A stretch of DNA of 64,000 bases from Brevibacterium limosum (GTDB lineage: Bacteria > Actinomycetota > Actinomycetes > Actinomycetales > Brevibacteriaceae). Location: the NCBI RefSeq assembly GCF_011617705.1, contig NZ_CP050154.1, positions 2,232,001-2,296,000 on the forward strand. The letters are read 5' to 3'. Shown in pieces: positions 28,433-37,449 of the stretch. Both the position numbers and the translations under genes were made by a program. The first letter of the stretch is position 1; the number at the start of each line of letters is the position of its first letter. The notes below the pieces were generated by a model that was given only the letters and a program-made list of their open reading frames with translations, searched no databases and was not told where the DNA came from.

Positions 28433-28625
28433 TGTCTCTCCTCTTCCGTTCGCTTGCGGGCCCCGTGCCGGGCACCCATCGTGTCGTTGCTCAATCTACC
28501 AAGACCCGTCGAATGCGGGGACAGCGGTCGAATCGCGATCAGTGCCGCCGATATCGCACCAGTCGCGCATGTCCATGAAAGAATGACCGAGTACACCCGG
28601 TTCCCGAAGCGAAGGTCACCTCACT

Positions 28626-31304
28626 GTGCCGCAACACAACCTCACCCGCGACGAAGCACGCGAACGTTCTGCCCTCGTGGACGTCTCGAGCTACGAGCAC
28701 ACTCTGATACTCACGGGAGAGGGTGAGAGTTTCCGCGTCCGTTCGCGCATCCGCTTCACTGCAGCACCGGATTCGATGACGTTCATCGATGCCATCACCG
28801 CCAGTGTCGAGCGCGTCCGCCTCAACGGCACAGACCTCGACCTCGCCGCGGTGGTCGCACCGGCCCGCATCAGCCTGCCCGGTCTCGCCGCTGAGAACGA
28901 ACTCATCGTCGACGCCCATTTCTCCTATATGAACACCGGAGAGGGCCTGCACCGTTTCGTCGACCCGATCGATGACGAGGTCTACCTCTACTCCCAGTTC
29001 GAGGTCCCCGACGCCCGCCGTGTCTTCCCCGTCTTCGAACAGCCCGATATCAAATCTCCGTACTCCTTCACCGTCGTCGCCCCGGAGAAGTGGACCGTCG
29101 TCTCGAACTCTCCCACTCCGACGCCGAGCGATCCGAAGGAGACCTTCGCCGAACTCGAGGAGACTCCGGTCGCGGGCATGGCAGTGTGGCAGTTCGCCCC
29201 CACCACGCCGATCTCGTCCTATATCACCGCGATCATCGCCGGTCCCTATGAGTCCGTGCATTCGCAGCTGACGTCCTCCGACGGATCGATCGTGCCTCTG
29301 GGCCTGTACTGCCGGGCCTCGCTGCTCGAGCACCTCGATGCGGAGAAGCTGTTTCGGATCACGAAGGCCGGTTTCGAGTTCTTCGAGCGCGAATTCGATG
29401 TCGCCTACCCGTTCGAGAAGTACGATCAGCTCTTCGTCCCCGAATTCAATGCCGGGGCGATGGAGAACGCCGGAGCCGTGACGATCCTCGAGAACTATGT
29501 GTTCCGCTCCCGTCCCACCGAGGCTCTGGTCGAACGCCGGACGGTGACGATCCTCCACGAACTGGCTCATATGTGGTTCGGCGATCTCGTGACCATGCGC
29601 TGGTGGAACGATCTGTGGCTCAACGAGTCCTTCGCCGAGTTCATGTCGACCCTCGCCACAGCCGAGGCCACCGAGTTCGCCGATGCGTGGACGACCTTCG
29701 CCACGATCGAGAAGTCCTGGGCCTACCGCCAGGATCAGCTGCCGAGCACGCATCCGATCGTCGCCCCGATCCAGGACCTCGCCGATGTCGAGGTCAACTT
29801 CGACGGAATCACCTACGCCAAGGGCGCCTCGGTGCTCAAACAGCTCGTCGCCTGGGTCGGTCGTGACGAATTCTTCTCCGGTCTCAAGAACTACTTCGAC
29901 AAACATGCGTGGTCGAACACCGAACTCTCCGATCTCCTCGCCGAACTCGAGGCCACCTCGGGACGGGACCTGGAGAGCTGGTCGAAGCTGTGGCTCGAAG
30001 AGTCCGGAGTCAACCTCCTCGAAGCCGCCGTGACCACCGAAGCCGCCGAAGGGGTCACGGCGGACTCGGAGACGACCGAACAGACGATCTCGAACCTGCA
30101 GGTGACCCAGAAGCCCTGGTCGATTCCGGGACAGCCCACCCCGTCGCTGCGCCCTCACCGGCTGGCCGTCGGCTTCTACTCGGACAACGGGCAGGGACGT
30201 CTGGAACGCACCCATTCGTTCCCCCTCGACCTCGACGGAGAATCCGCCGAGGTCACCGAGGCCCAGGGTCTGTCCCTGCCCGATGTCATCGTCGTCAACG
30301 ACGCGGACCTCAGCTATGCGAAGGTCCGCTTCGACGCCCGCAGCATGGACACGGCGGCGCACAGACTCGGCGACTTCGACGATTCACTCACCCAGCTGCT
30401 CGTCCTGGCCACACTGTGGGATGAGGTCCGTGACGGTGAACGCCCCGTCCGCGACTACATCGACACGGTGCTCACCCACCTCAACGCCATCACGCATTCC
30501 TCCGGACTGCTCACGCAGATGCGTCAGCTCGACACCGCGGTCACCTCCTACCTGCCCCCGCAGGAGCGGGAGACGATGCACGCCGAGGTGGCCGATCGTT
30601 TCATCGAACTTCTCGAGACCATCGAGGAAGGTACGGATCAGGCCTTCCAATTCGTGCGCGGATTCATCCGTCACGCGACCACGACCGCACAGCTGGATCG
30701 GCTGAGGTCCTGGCTGCGTCCCGAGACGGAACGCGTCTGTGGGATCGCGCTGGACACGGACCTGACGTGGGAGATCATCATCGGACTGTGCTCGAACGAC
30801 GCCGTCGACGATTCGACAGTGGCGGAGATGAGTCGGAAGGACCCCAGCGCCACCGGCGTCCGCCACGCCGCGACCGCACGTGCCTCCAGGCCCACCTCGG
30901 CGTCGAAGTCGCAGACCTTCACCCGCATCGTCGACGATGCGGACCTGCCGAACTCCGAGCTCGGGGCACTCGCGCTGGGCTTCGGAACCGGTCTGCAGAC
31001 CGCCGCCGGGGAGATCATCGCCGCCGAAGCACCGCTGACGTCCTTCGCCGACGAGTACTTCGCACGAGTGGCCGGATGGTGGGAGACCCGCACCCTGGAG
31101 ATGGCGCAGACGATGACTCTTAGGCTGTACCCGCCGGTGAGTTCTGCCACAGTCGAGGCCACTTCGCAGTGGCTCGATGAGCATCCCTCGGCGCCGAAGG
31201 GCCTGGTGCGGCTGATGCGGGAGAATCTCGCGGACGCCGAAAGAGCCCTGCGGGTTCAGCAGGTGTCCAGCGCTTCCAAGGGATCATTGAACCTCACCCG
31301 TTAG
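28626..31304 (+). CDS. pepN: Aminopeptidase N (M1 family)
   Basis: 892 residues, GTG start. Zinc metallopeptidase removing N-terminal residues. GAMEN at 277-281, HELAH zinc site at 311-315 and the distal Glu in NESFAEF. The C-terminal ERAP1-like helical domain is complete, giving the usual actinobacterial PepN length (about 850-890). Ribosome site GAAGG is 11 bases upstream. It leads a probable operon with the MscS gene 13 bases later. Confidence 0.95.
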   Translation: MPQHNLTRDEARERSALVDVSSYEHTLILTGEGESFRVRSRIRFTAAPDSMTFIDAITASVERVRLNGTDLDLAAVVAPARISLPGLAAENELIVDAHFSYMNTGEGLHRFVDPIDDEVYLYSQFEVPDARRVFPVFEQPDIKSPYSFTVVAPEKWTVVSNSPTPTPSDPKETFAELEETPVAGMAVWQFAPTTPISSYITAIIAGPYESVHSQLTSSDGSIVPLGLYCRASLLEHLDAEKLFRITKAGFEFFEREFDVAYPFEKYDQLFVPEFNAGAMENAGAVTILENYVFRSRPTEALVERRTVTILHELAHMWFGDLVTMRWWNDLWLNESFAEFMSTLATAEATEFADAWTTFATIEKSWAYRQDQLPSTHPIVAPIQDLADVEVNFDGITYAKGASVLKQLVAWVGRDEFFSGLKNYFDKHAWSNTELSDLLAELEATSGRDLESWSKLWLEESGVNLLEAAVTTEAAEGVTADSETTEQTISNLQVTQKPWSIPGQPTPSLRPHRLAVGFYSDNGQGRLERTHSFPLDLDGESAEVTEAQGLSLPDVIVVNDADLSYAKVRFDARSMDTAAHRLGDFDDSLTQLLVLATLWDEVRDGERPVRDYIDTVLTHLNAITHSSGLLTQMRQLDTAVTSYLPPQERETMHAEVADRFIELLETIEEGTDQAFQFVRGFIRHATTTAQLDRLRSWLRPETERVCGIALDTDLTWEIIIGLCSNDAVDDSTVAEMSRKDPSATGVRHAATARASRPTSASKSQTFTRIVDDADLPNSELGALALGFGTGLQTAAGEIIAAEAPLTSFADEYFARVAGWWETRTLEMAQTMTLRLYPPVSSATVEATSQWLDEHPSAPKGLVRLMRENLADAERALRVQQVSSASKGSLNLTR

Positions 31305-31317
31305 TCTCGGAGGCATC

Positions 31318-32472
31318 ATGACTTCTGACGCAATGGAATCCACTGTTCAAGCTGCAAGCGACTTCGACTGGTCCTTCCTCCTCGGTGCCCCGCTGCGGAT
31401 CACCGTCATCATCGTCGGGGCGTTCATCGTCAATCTCATCGTCCGCCTCTTCATTCGCCGTTTCACGACGGCTGTGGCCAAGGGCACGGTCGGCAGCGAG
31501 AAGGCCGACGGTGCCGGTTTCGCGAAATTCTCCGCCACTGCCATGGAAGCGCAGCGGACCGGGATCGATCAGCAGACGATCAAGGAACGACGTGCGCAGC
31601 GAGCGAAGACCGTCGGACGGATGCTCTCGTCGGTGACGACGATCCTCATCAGTGTGATCGCCACGCTGATGATCCTCGATGCGCTCAGCTTCAATATCGC
31701 GCCGATCCTCGCTTCGGCCGGTATCGCCGGTGTTGCGATCGCCTTCGGTGCTCAGGAGCTCGTCCGCGACTACCTGTCGGGATTCTTCATCGTCATCGAA
31801 GACCAGTACGGCATCGGTGACACCGTCGACCTCGGCGAGGCCGTCGGCGAGGTCGAGGACGTCGGACTGCGTCGCACTCAGGTCCGGGACCTCACCGGCA
31901 CCCTCTGGCATGTGCGCAACGGCGAGATCCTGCGCGTGGGCAACCTCTCCCAGGGCTGGGCCCGAGCAGTCCTCGACATTCCCATCGACTACCGGACCTC
32001 GATGGATGAGTATCGTGAGATGACCAAGGAGATCACCCACACGCTGCGGAAGGATCCCGAGATCGACAAGGCGATGATCGAGGCCCCGGAGATCGCCGGT
32101 GTCCAGTCGCTGTCGGGTTCACACCGAGTCATCCGCACGATGGTCAAGACCAAGCCGAACCTGCAGTGGATGGTCGAGCGCGCCTTCCGCGCGGAGCTCA
32201 TGACAGAGATGGCCAAGCGCGGCGGACAGATCGGAATGATGCAGGAGACGGTCCTGCGCACCCTGCCGGCGACCGATGCCGAATCGACCGAGACCACAGC
32301 AGGCTCGTCGGCGCCGCGAGAGAAGTCGGCCGTCGGCGCCGCACCGACCACACGCTCGTACAAGACTGCCGCAGACGGGAAGCCCTCGCCGCTGCCCAGC
32401 GGCGATGAGATCCGCGGCACCGTCCAGGAAGACTCCCCCAGTGAAGGAACGAACGATGACGCAGACGACTGA
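31318..32472 (+). CDS. MscS family mechanosensitive channel
   Basis: 384 residues, GGAGG in front. An N-terminal hydrophobic segment near 25-45, a second at about 103-125, then the pore-lining TM3 region (ILASAGIAGVAIAFGAQELVRDYLSG) and the MscS beta domain (DQYGIGDTVDLGEAVGEVED). The last about 60 residues are a disordered Ser/Thr/Pro tail. It releases solutes on osmotic downshock. Its 3' end overlaps the globin start by 17 bases. Confidence 0.92.
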   Translation: MTSDAMESTVQAASDFDWSFLLGAPLRITVIIVGAFIVNLIVRLFIRRFTTAVAKGTVGSEKADGAGFAKFSATAMEAQRTGIDQQTIKERRAQRAKTVGRMLSSVTTILISVIATLMILDALSFNIAPILASAGIAGVAIAFGAQELVRDYLSGFFIVIEDQYGIGDTVDLGEAVGEVEDVGLRRTQVRDLTGTLWHVRNGEILRVGNLSQGWARAVLDIPIDYRTSMDEYREMTKEITHTLRKDPEIDKAMIEAPEIAGVQSLSGSHRVIRTMVKTKPNLQWMVERAFRAELMTEMAKRGGQIGMMQETVLRTLPATDAESTETTAGSSAPREKSAVGAAPTTRSYKTAADGKPSPLPSGDEIRGTVQEDSPSEGTNDDADD

Positions 32473-32857
32473 CGGCTCCATCTTCGACGCCGTCGGCGGA
32501 CATGACACGTTCACCCGCCTCGTCGATGTGTTCTATCAGCATGTCGATGCGGATGCTCAGCTCATCGCGATGTATCCGGACGGCCATGAGCTGGAGGGAG
32601 CGAAGCACCGTCTGCAGATGTTCCTCGAACAGTATTTCGGGGGTCCGTCGACGTATCAGGAGCAGCGGGGGCATCCGCGACTGCGGATGCGGCATTTCGA
32701 CTATCCGATCGATTTCGATGCCCGGGATCGCTGGCTGCGCTGCATGCGTGCGGCTCTCGACGATGTGAGTCTGCCGCCGCTGTACGACGAGATGTTCTGG
32801 GACTACTTCCAACGGGCGGCGACCGCCATGGTGAACACGAATCCGAACATCCGCTGA
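32456..32857 (+). CDS. Truncated haemoglobin, group II (TrHbO-like)
   Basis: 133 residues from the ATG at 32456, with AAGGA seven bases upstream inside the MscS gene. The features TFTRLVDVFYQHV (helix B), RHFDYPID (proximal His region), WLRCM (Trp G8) and FWDYFQRAA match TrHbO. It binds oxygen or NO in the cytoplasm. Linkage to pepN is also seen in other actinobacteria. Confidence 0.92.
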   Translation: MTQTTDGSIFDAVGGHDTFTRLVDVFYQHVDADAQLIAMYPDGHELEGAKHRLQMFLEQYFGGPSTYQEQRGHPRLRMRHFDYPIDFDARDRWLRCMRAALDDVSLPPLYDEMFWDYFQRAATAMVNTNPNIR

Positions 32858-32876
32858 TGACGATCCGCTGACTGCA

Positions 32877-32920
32877 GCAGAGTGCGGCCGCATTCCTCGT
32901 CGAATGCGGCCGCACTCTGC
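32877..32920 (+). terminator. Terminator of pepN-mscS-globin operon
   Basis: GCAGAGTGCGGCCGCATT (32877-32894) and its exact complement (32903-32920) form an 18-bp stem with an 8-base loop. Confidence 0.85.
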
Positions 32921-32991
32921 GTCTGAGGGGTTCCCTGGTTCGACAGCTGTGGGCTCTTCGGCTGTGCTGTTCGGCTCCGGTCCCGCTGCGC

Positions 32992-33660
32992 TCAGCCGCG
33001 GGCGCGTGTGAGCAGATGACCGCCCGGTGTGATGAGACGCAGCCAGCCCGCGGATTCCATGATGCGCAGCTGCCGGTCATCATCGTGGCCGGCAGGCGGG
33101 ACGAAGCGCAGAGCGGTGGCACCGAATGCGAGTCCTCCGGGCATGACGGCGCCCTGCTCCCCCGGCATCTCCCGTGACCAGACTCGGGAGCGCAGGGCCT
33201 TGACCGCATGACTTCCGGACCCGTCGGGGGCGCCGGAGCTGATCTCAGCGATTCCCGCCGCCGCTGCTTCGTGGAGTCGCCCCACTGAGATGGTGTCGTG
33301 TTCCTGCCAGCCTCCGCGCGGCGGCGCGATCCCGGTCCACGATACGAGCACGGAGTTCGGAGGCACGGGCAGGCTTGTGCCGTTCTCATCGCGGGCGAAG
33401 CGATCGAGGAGGTTCGACAGCGGCACCGCCTCGTCGAAGCCATCGAGCTCGTGATCGTCCAGACGCAGCGTCCGCATCGCCAAGACCAGCGGCGTCGAAT
33501 CGCCCAGGCCGTGCGGGAACAGCGGGGCAACGGTCGCGGCGAGGACGTCCGAGGCGACCTGCAGCCGCATCGCCCCGTCGGAATCCACGCGGTGGGCCAG
33601 CGAGGTGAAGGCAGAGAGGTCCCGCATCGCCAGCGGGTCGTTGATGTGCAGAACGGTCAT
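32992..33660 (-). CDS. Uncharacterised protein coupled to a thioesterase
   Basis: 222 residues, not recognised. It starts MTVLHINDPLAMRDLSAFTS. Its ATG overlaps the stop of the thioesterase gene (ATGA), so the two are translationally coupled. No signal peptide, membrane segment or catalytic motif is evident. The mid-region NSVLVSWTGIAPPRGGWQ and the C-terminal SAGWLRLITPGGHLL look folded rather than disordered. The coupling is the only functional hint. Confidence 0.75.
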   Translation of the reverse strand: MTVLHINDPLAMRDLSAFTSLAHRVDSDGAMRLQVASDVLAATVAPLFPHGLGDSTPLVLAMRTLRLDDHELDGFDEAVPLSNLLDRFARDENGTSLPVPPNSVLVSWTGIAPPRGGWQEHDTISVGRLHEAAAAGIAEISSGAPDGSGSHAVKALRSRVWSREMPGEQGAVMPGGLAFGATALRFVPPAGHDDDRQLRIMESAGWLRLITPGGHLLTRARG

Positions 33661-34211
33661 CGCCGGGTCCTCCGCAGCGGCACGGGCGTGCCGAGCACCG
33701 ATTCCATCGCTTCGGTCTCGGCTTCGGTCAGCCGGCGTGGTCGGCCGGTATCGATGTCGATGAAGACGATGACGGTCTCGGCGACCGTGTATGTGCGCGT
33801 TCCGTCCGGTTCGCAGACGACATAGCCCACCGTCACCGAGGCGGGTCTGACCTCGCTGATGACGAGATCGACGGCGATGGGTCCGGTGCGATAGGGAATC
33901 GGGGCACGGTATTCGATCGCGTGGGAGGCCACGAGCAGCTCGGTCGACGCCGATGCGGCGGCGAAGATCGTCGGAATCTCCATCCCGCTGACCGTTTCGG
34001 TCACCCCGTGCGCTCCGGGAGTGGTCGGTGCATCCGAGCTGTGTGTGGGAGAGCCGAGGGCACGGACGCGCGCTTCTTCCAGAAGTTTGAGCTGGGTGAC
34101 GTTGTTGACGTGGCCGTACGCGTCCATATCACCCCATCTCAGTTCCAGCAGCACGCGGGTGAATTCTTCGAGAAGGGGGTTGATGGCGCCTGAATGCATG
34201 TTTCCCATCAT
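33657..34211 (-). CDS. Acyl-CoA thioesterase, 4HBT (hotdog) family
   Basis: 184 residues from the ATG at 34211, after GAAGG. Hotdog-fold thioesterase; the catalytic Asp lies in WGDMDAYGHVNN, the family signature of YbgC/FadM-like enzymes, followed by AIEYRAPIPYRTGPIAVD. It hydrolyses acyl-CoA esters. Divergent from the tesB gene, so two different thioesterase types sit back to back. Confidence 0.88.
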   Translation of the reverse strand: MMGNMHSGAINPLLEEFTRVLLELRWGDMDAYGHVNNVTQLKLLEEARVRALGSPTHSSDAPTTPGAHGVTETVSGMEIPTIFAAASASTELLVASHAIEYRAPIPYRTGPIAVDLVISEVRPASVTVGYVVCEPDGTRTYTVAETVIVFIDIDTGRPRRLTEAETEAMESVLGTPVPLRRTRR

Positions 34212-34294
34212 GCCACCTTCATCTTGCCGATGCCGCACGCGATAGGATCGTGACTCGTACGCATCATTGGCACTGTCATCCGAGGGAGAAACCC

Positions 34295-35203
34295 ATGACC
34301 GACGAAGCATCCATCGAAGCGGAGGCGAACGTAGCACGGTTGCACGAGATCCTCGATCTGCGCAAGCTCGAATTCACCGCGGCTTCCAGCGAAACGGACT
34401 TCTTCATCGGGCACAGCCAGTACAAACCGGACGGTCGGGTCTTCGGCGGGCAGGTGCTCGCGCAGTGTGTCGTCGCTGCTGCGGCAACGCTTCCCAGCGA
34501 CCGGCTGATCCATTCCCTCCACGGGTACTTCCTTCGCGCCGGCGATGTCAGCGAACCCATCGAATTCGGAGTCGAGCGGCTGCGGGATGGTCGTTCGTTC
34601 TCGGCGCGCCGAGTGCATGCGTATCAGAAGGGAGCGCCGATCCTGTCGTTGAGCGCTTCCTTCCAGGACGACCAGCCCGGCCTCAGCCACGCCGAACAGA
34701 TGCCGACAGATCTGCCGGCTCCCGAGGACTGCCCGGAGCTGCTCGACTACATCGGCGACGAAGATTCTCCGCTCGTCAGCGATTGGCTGAGGAAGCGTCC
34801 TTTCGAAGTCCGTCCTGTCGAGCCGTCTCTGCACACGTCCGGCATCTCCGATCCTTCGGTCACCGAGCAGCATTCCTGGTTCAGAGCCGGTGCTGCCTTC
34901 GGAGACGATCCGGTGCTCAATGCCGCTGCACTGGCCTATGCCAGCGATTTCAATCTGCTCGAGCCGGTTCTGCGTCACCACGAACTGACGTGGCGCACGC
35001 CCGGGCTGCGGGTGGCGAGCCTCGACCACGCCATGTGGTGGCACCACCGGGTGCGAGTCGACGACTGGATGCTCTATGTGCAGGAGTCCCCTGCCGCGCA
35101 GGGCGGACGCGGACTCGGCTATGGACGCATCTTCGCTCAGGACGGGACCCTGCTGGCGACCGTGGCCCAGGAAGGCATGGTCCGGGTCAAGGAGTTCCGG
35201 TGA
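34295..35203 (+). CDS. tesB: Acyl-CoA thioesterase II
   Basis: 302 residues, GAGGGAG upstream of the ATG. Double-hotdog TesB: N-terminal GRVFGGQVLAQ and HSLHGYFLRAGD; C-terminal catalytic residues in SLDHAMWWHHRVRVDDWMLY. It releases fatty acids from acyl-CoA in the cytoplasm. Confidence 0.94.
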   Translation: MTDEASIEAEANVARLHEILDLRKLEFTAASSETDFFIGHSQYKPDGRVFGGQVLAQCVVAAAATLPSDRLIHSLHGYFLRAGDVSEPIEFGVERLRDGRSFSARRVHAYQKGAPILSLSASFQDDQPGLSHAEQMPTDLPAPEDCPELLDYIGDEDSPLVSDWLRKRPFEVRPVEPSLHTSGISDPSVTEQHSWFRAGAAFGDDPVLNAAALAYASDFNLLEPVLRHHELTWRTPGLRVASLDHAMWWHHRVRVDDWMLYVQESPAAQGGRGLGYGRIFAQDGTLLATVAQEGMVRVKEFR

Positions 35204-35445
35204 CGCGTAAGGATCCGACGATGATGGATATCATCGGCAGTATCCTCAGTCGGCTGGTGAACGTGGCGCTGTTCCTCGTCATCGGGCTCCTCGCCCTCGT
35301 CGCGTTCATGGGACGCACCGATCTGCATGTCGCGGTCGGCGGGCTGCTTGCCGTCGTGTGCGGAATCATCGGCACGTTCCTCGTCCGGCTCCTGTTCAGA
35401 GGGATCGCGACCCTCGGCGGTCTCAACAGCCGCTCAGGAGACTGA
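35200..35445 (+). CDS. Small two-helix membrane protein
   Basis: 81 residues. The GTG at 35200 overlaps the tesB stop (GTGA) with AAGGAG five bases before it, so it is translationally coupled. Two hydrophobic helices (VNVALFLVIGLLALVAFM and VAVGGLLAVVCGIIGTFL). Function unknown. Confidence 0.75.
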   Translation: MTRKDPTMMDIIGSILSRLVNVALFLVIGLLALVAFMGRTDLHVAVGGLLAVVCGIIGTFLVRLLFRGIATLGGLNSRSGD

Positions 35446-35545
35446 CTCCTGTCACACCTGGGGTGCGGCGCAGGCGAACTCACTTGCGCAGGCGAAGGCG
35501 CCTGCAGCGACTGACCGACTCCGAAGAATCGAACCAGCGCTGACG

Positions 35546-35582
35546 CAGTGATGCCCCGGTCGATATGACCGGGGCATCACTG
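35546..35582. terminator. Bidirectional hairpin between tesB unit and ettA
   Basis: CAGTGATGCCCCGGTC (35546-35561) pairs with its complement (35567-35582) around a 5-base loop, between convergent genes. Confidence 0.82.
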
Positions 35583-35628
35583 TCTGGAGCGAAGAGTCGG
35601 AACCGAATCGGCTCAGACCGGACGAAGA

Positions 35629-37311
35629 TCAGTCGCGGGTGAGACGGCGGTGCGTGACTCGGTGCGGACGGGCCGCATCTTCGCCGAGGCGTTCGACCTT
35701 GTTCTTCTCGTAGGCTTCGAAGTTGCCTTCGAACCAGTACCAGCTCGCCGGGTTCTCCTCGGTGCCCTCCCAAGCGAGGATGTGGGTGGCCACACGGTCG
35801 AGGAACCAGCGATCGTGCGAGACGACCACGGCACAGCCGGGGAACTCGAGAAGAGCGTTCTCCAGGGAGCCCAGGGTCTCGACGTCGAGGTCGTTCGTCG
35901 GCTCATCGAGCAGGAGGAGGTTTCCGCCCTGTTTGAGCGTGAGGGCCAGGTTGAGTCGGTTGCGTTCGCCGCCGGAGAGGATTCCGGCCTTCTTCTGCTG
36001 GTCGGGGCCCTTGAATCCGAACGCGGAGACATAGGCGCGAGACGGCATCTCGACCGAACCGACCTGGATGAAGTCGAGTCCGTCGGACACGACCTCCCAC
36101 AGCGTCTTGTCCGGATCGATGCCTCCACGTGACTGGTCGACGTAGGAGATCTTCACGGTGTCGCCGACCTTGAGCTCGCCGCCGTCGAGGTCTTCGAGGC
36201 CGACGATGGTCTTGAACAGCGTCGACTTTCCGACGCCGTTGGGGCCGATGACGCCGACGATGCCGTTGCGCGGCAGCGAGAAGCTCAGACCGTCGATGAG
36301 CAGGCGATCGTCGAATCCCTTCTGCAGGTTGTCCGCTTCGATGACGATGTCGCCCAGACGCGGTCCGGCCGGGATCTGGATCTCTTCGAAGTCGAGCTTC
36401 CGAGTCTTCTCCGCTTCGGCGGCCATCTCCTCATAGCGGGCCAGACGAGCCTTCGACTTCGTCTGCTTCGCCTTCGGGTTCGAACGCACCCAGTCGAGTT
36501 CGTCCTTGAGGCGCTTGGCGAGCTTCGCGTCTTTCTTGCCCTGCACCTGCAGGCGTTCGCGCTTCTTCTCGAGGTATGTCGAGTAGTTGCCCTCATAGGG
36601 GTAGAGGTGACCGCGGTCGACTTCGGCGATCCATTCGGCCACGTGATCGAGGAAGTACCTGTCGTGCGTAATCGCGATGACTGCGCCGGGGTAGGTCTTC
36701 AGGTGCTGCTCGAGCCACAGCACCGATTCTGCATCGAGGTGGTTGGTCGGCTCATCGAGGAGCAGCAGGTCGGGCTTCTCAAGCAGCAGCTTGCACAGTG
36801 CCACACGGCGGCGTTCACCGCCGGAGAGCACGGAGACGTCCGCGTCCGGCGGCGGACAGCGCAGTGCGTCCATCGCCTGCTCGAGCTGGGAGTCGAGATC
36901 CCAGGCGTCGGCGGCGTCGATGGCTTCCTGCAGTTTGCCCATCTCTTCCATGAGGGCGTCGAAGTCCGCGTCGGGGTCGGCCATCTCCTCGGAGATGGCG
37001 TTGAAGCGGTCGACCTTCGCCTTGATCTCGCCGACGCCTTCTTCGACGTTGCCGAGCACGGTCTTCTCTTCGTTCAGGGGCGGTTCCTGCATGAGGATGC
37101 CCACCGAGTACCCGGGGCTGAGTCGAGCTTCACCGTTGGACGGCTGCTCGAGTCCCGCCATGATCTTGAGAATCGTTGATTTGCCGGCGCCGTTGGGGCC
37201 GACCATACCGATCTTCGCTCCGGGGTAGAACGACATCGATACATCGTCGAGGATGACTTTGTCACCGTGCGCTTTGCGCGCCTTGTGCATGGTGTAGATG
37301 AATTCGGCCAT
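35629..37311 (-). CDS. ettA: Energy-dependent translational throttle protein EttA (ABC-F)
   Basis: 560 residues. Two ABC domains with GPNGAGKST and GPNGVGKST Walker A motifs, signatures LSGGERRRV and LSGGERNRL, and a linker with the Arg/Lys-rich arm (KDELDWVRSNPKAKQTKSKAR) typical of EttA. No membrane part. It binds the ribosomal E site and gates the first elongation steps by ADP/ATP ratio. No clear Shine-Dalgarno. Confidence 0.95.
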   Translation of the reverse strand: MAEFIYTMHKARKAHGDKVILDDVSMSFYPGAKIGMVGPNGAGKSTILKIMAGLEQPSNGEARLSPGYSVGILMQEPPLNEEKTVLGNVEEGVGEIKAKVDRFNAISEEMADPDADFDALMEEMGKLQEAIDAADAWDLDSQLEQAMDALRCPPPDADVSVLSGGERRRVALCKLLLEKPDLLLLDEPTNHLDAESVLWLEQHLKTYPGAVIAITHDRYFLDHVAEWIAEVDRGHLYPYEGNYSTYLEKKRERLQVQGKKDAKLAKRLKDELDWVRSNPKAKQTKSKARLARYEEMAAEAEKTRKLDFEEIQIPAGPRLGDIVIEADNLQKGFDDRLLIDGLSFSLPRNGIVGVIGPNGVGKSTLFKTIVGLEDLDGGELKVGDTVKISYVDQSRGGIDPDKTLWEVVSDGLDFIQVGSVEMPSRAYVSAFGFKGPDQQKKAGILSGGERNRLNLALTLKQGGNLLLLDEPTNDLDVETLGSLENALLEFPGCAVVVSHDRWFLDRVATHILAWEGTEENPASWYWFEGNFEAYEKNKVERLGEDAARPHRVTHRRLTRD

Positions 37312-37388
37312 AGTGGACTCAGGCTATCGGTTCGGCGCCCTCCAGCGCTACTTGACGCTCTGCCTCCACCGGGGATGTCGAACTTCCA

Positions 37389-37449
37389 CCGAGGTTGCAC
37401 AGCCTCGGCCGAGGTTGCACAGGCTCCGCCGAGAAACGCTCAGCCTCCG
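37389..37449. repeat. Degenerate 20-bp tandem repeats upstream of ettA
   Basis: Units begin CCGAG: 37389-37408 and 37409-37428 share 17 of 20 bases (CCGAGGTTGCACAG core), and 37429-37449 is a diverged third copy. The array overlaps the stop codon of the lipoprotein gene and ends 78 bases before ettA. Confidence 0.8.

Noticed and set aside
28539..30362. 607-codon minus-strand frame opposite pepN
   Set aside because: Antisense to PepN, including its zinc site region; no ribosome site or motifs.
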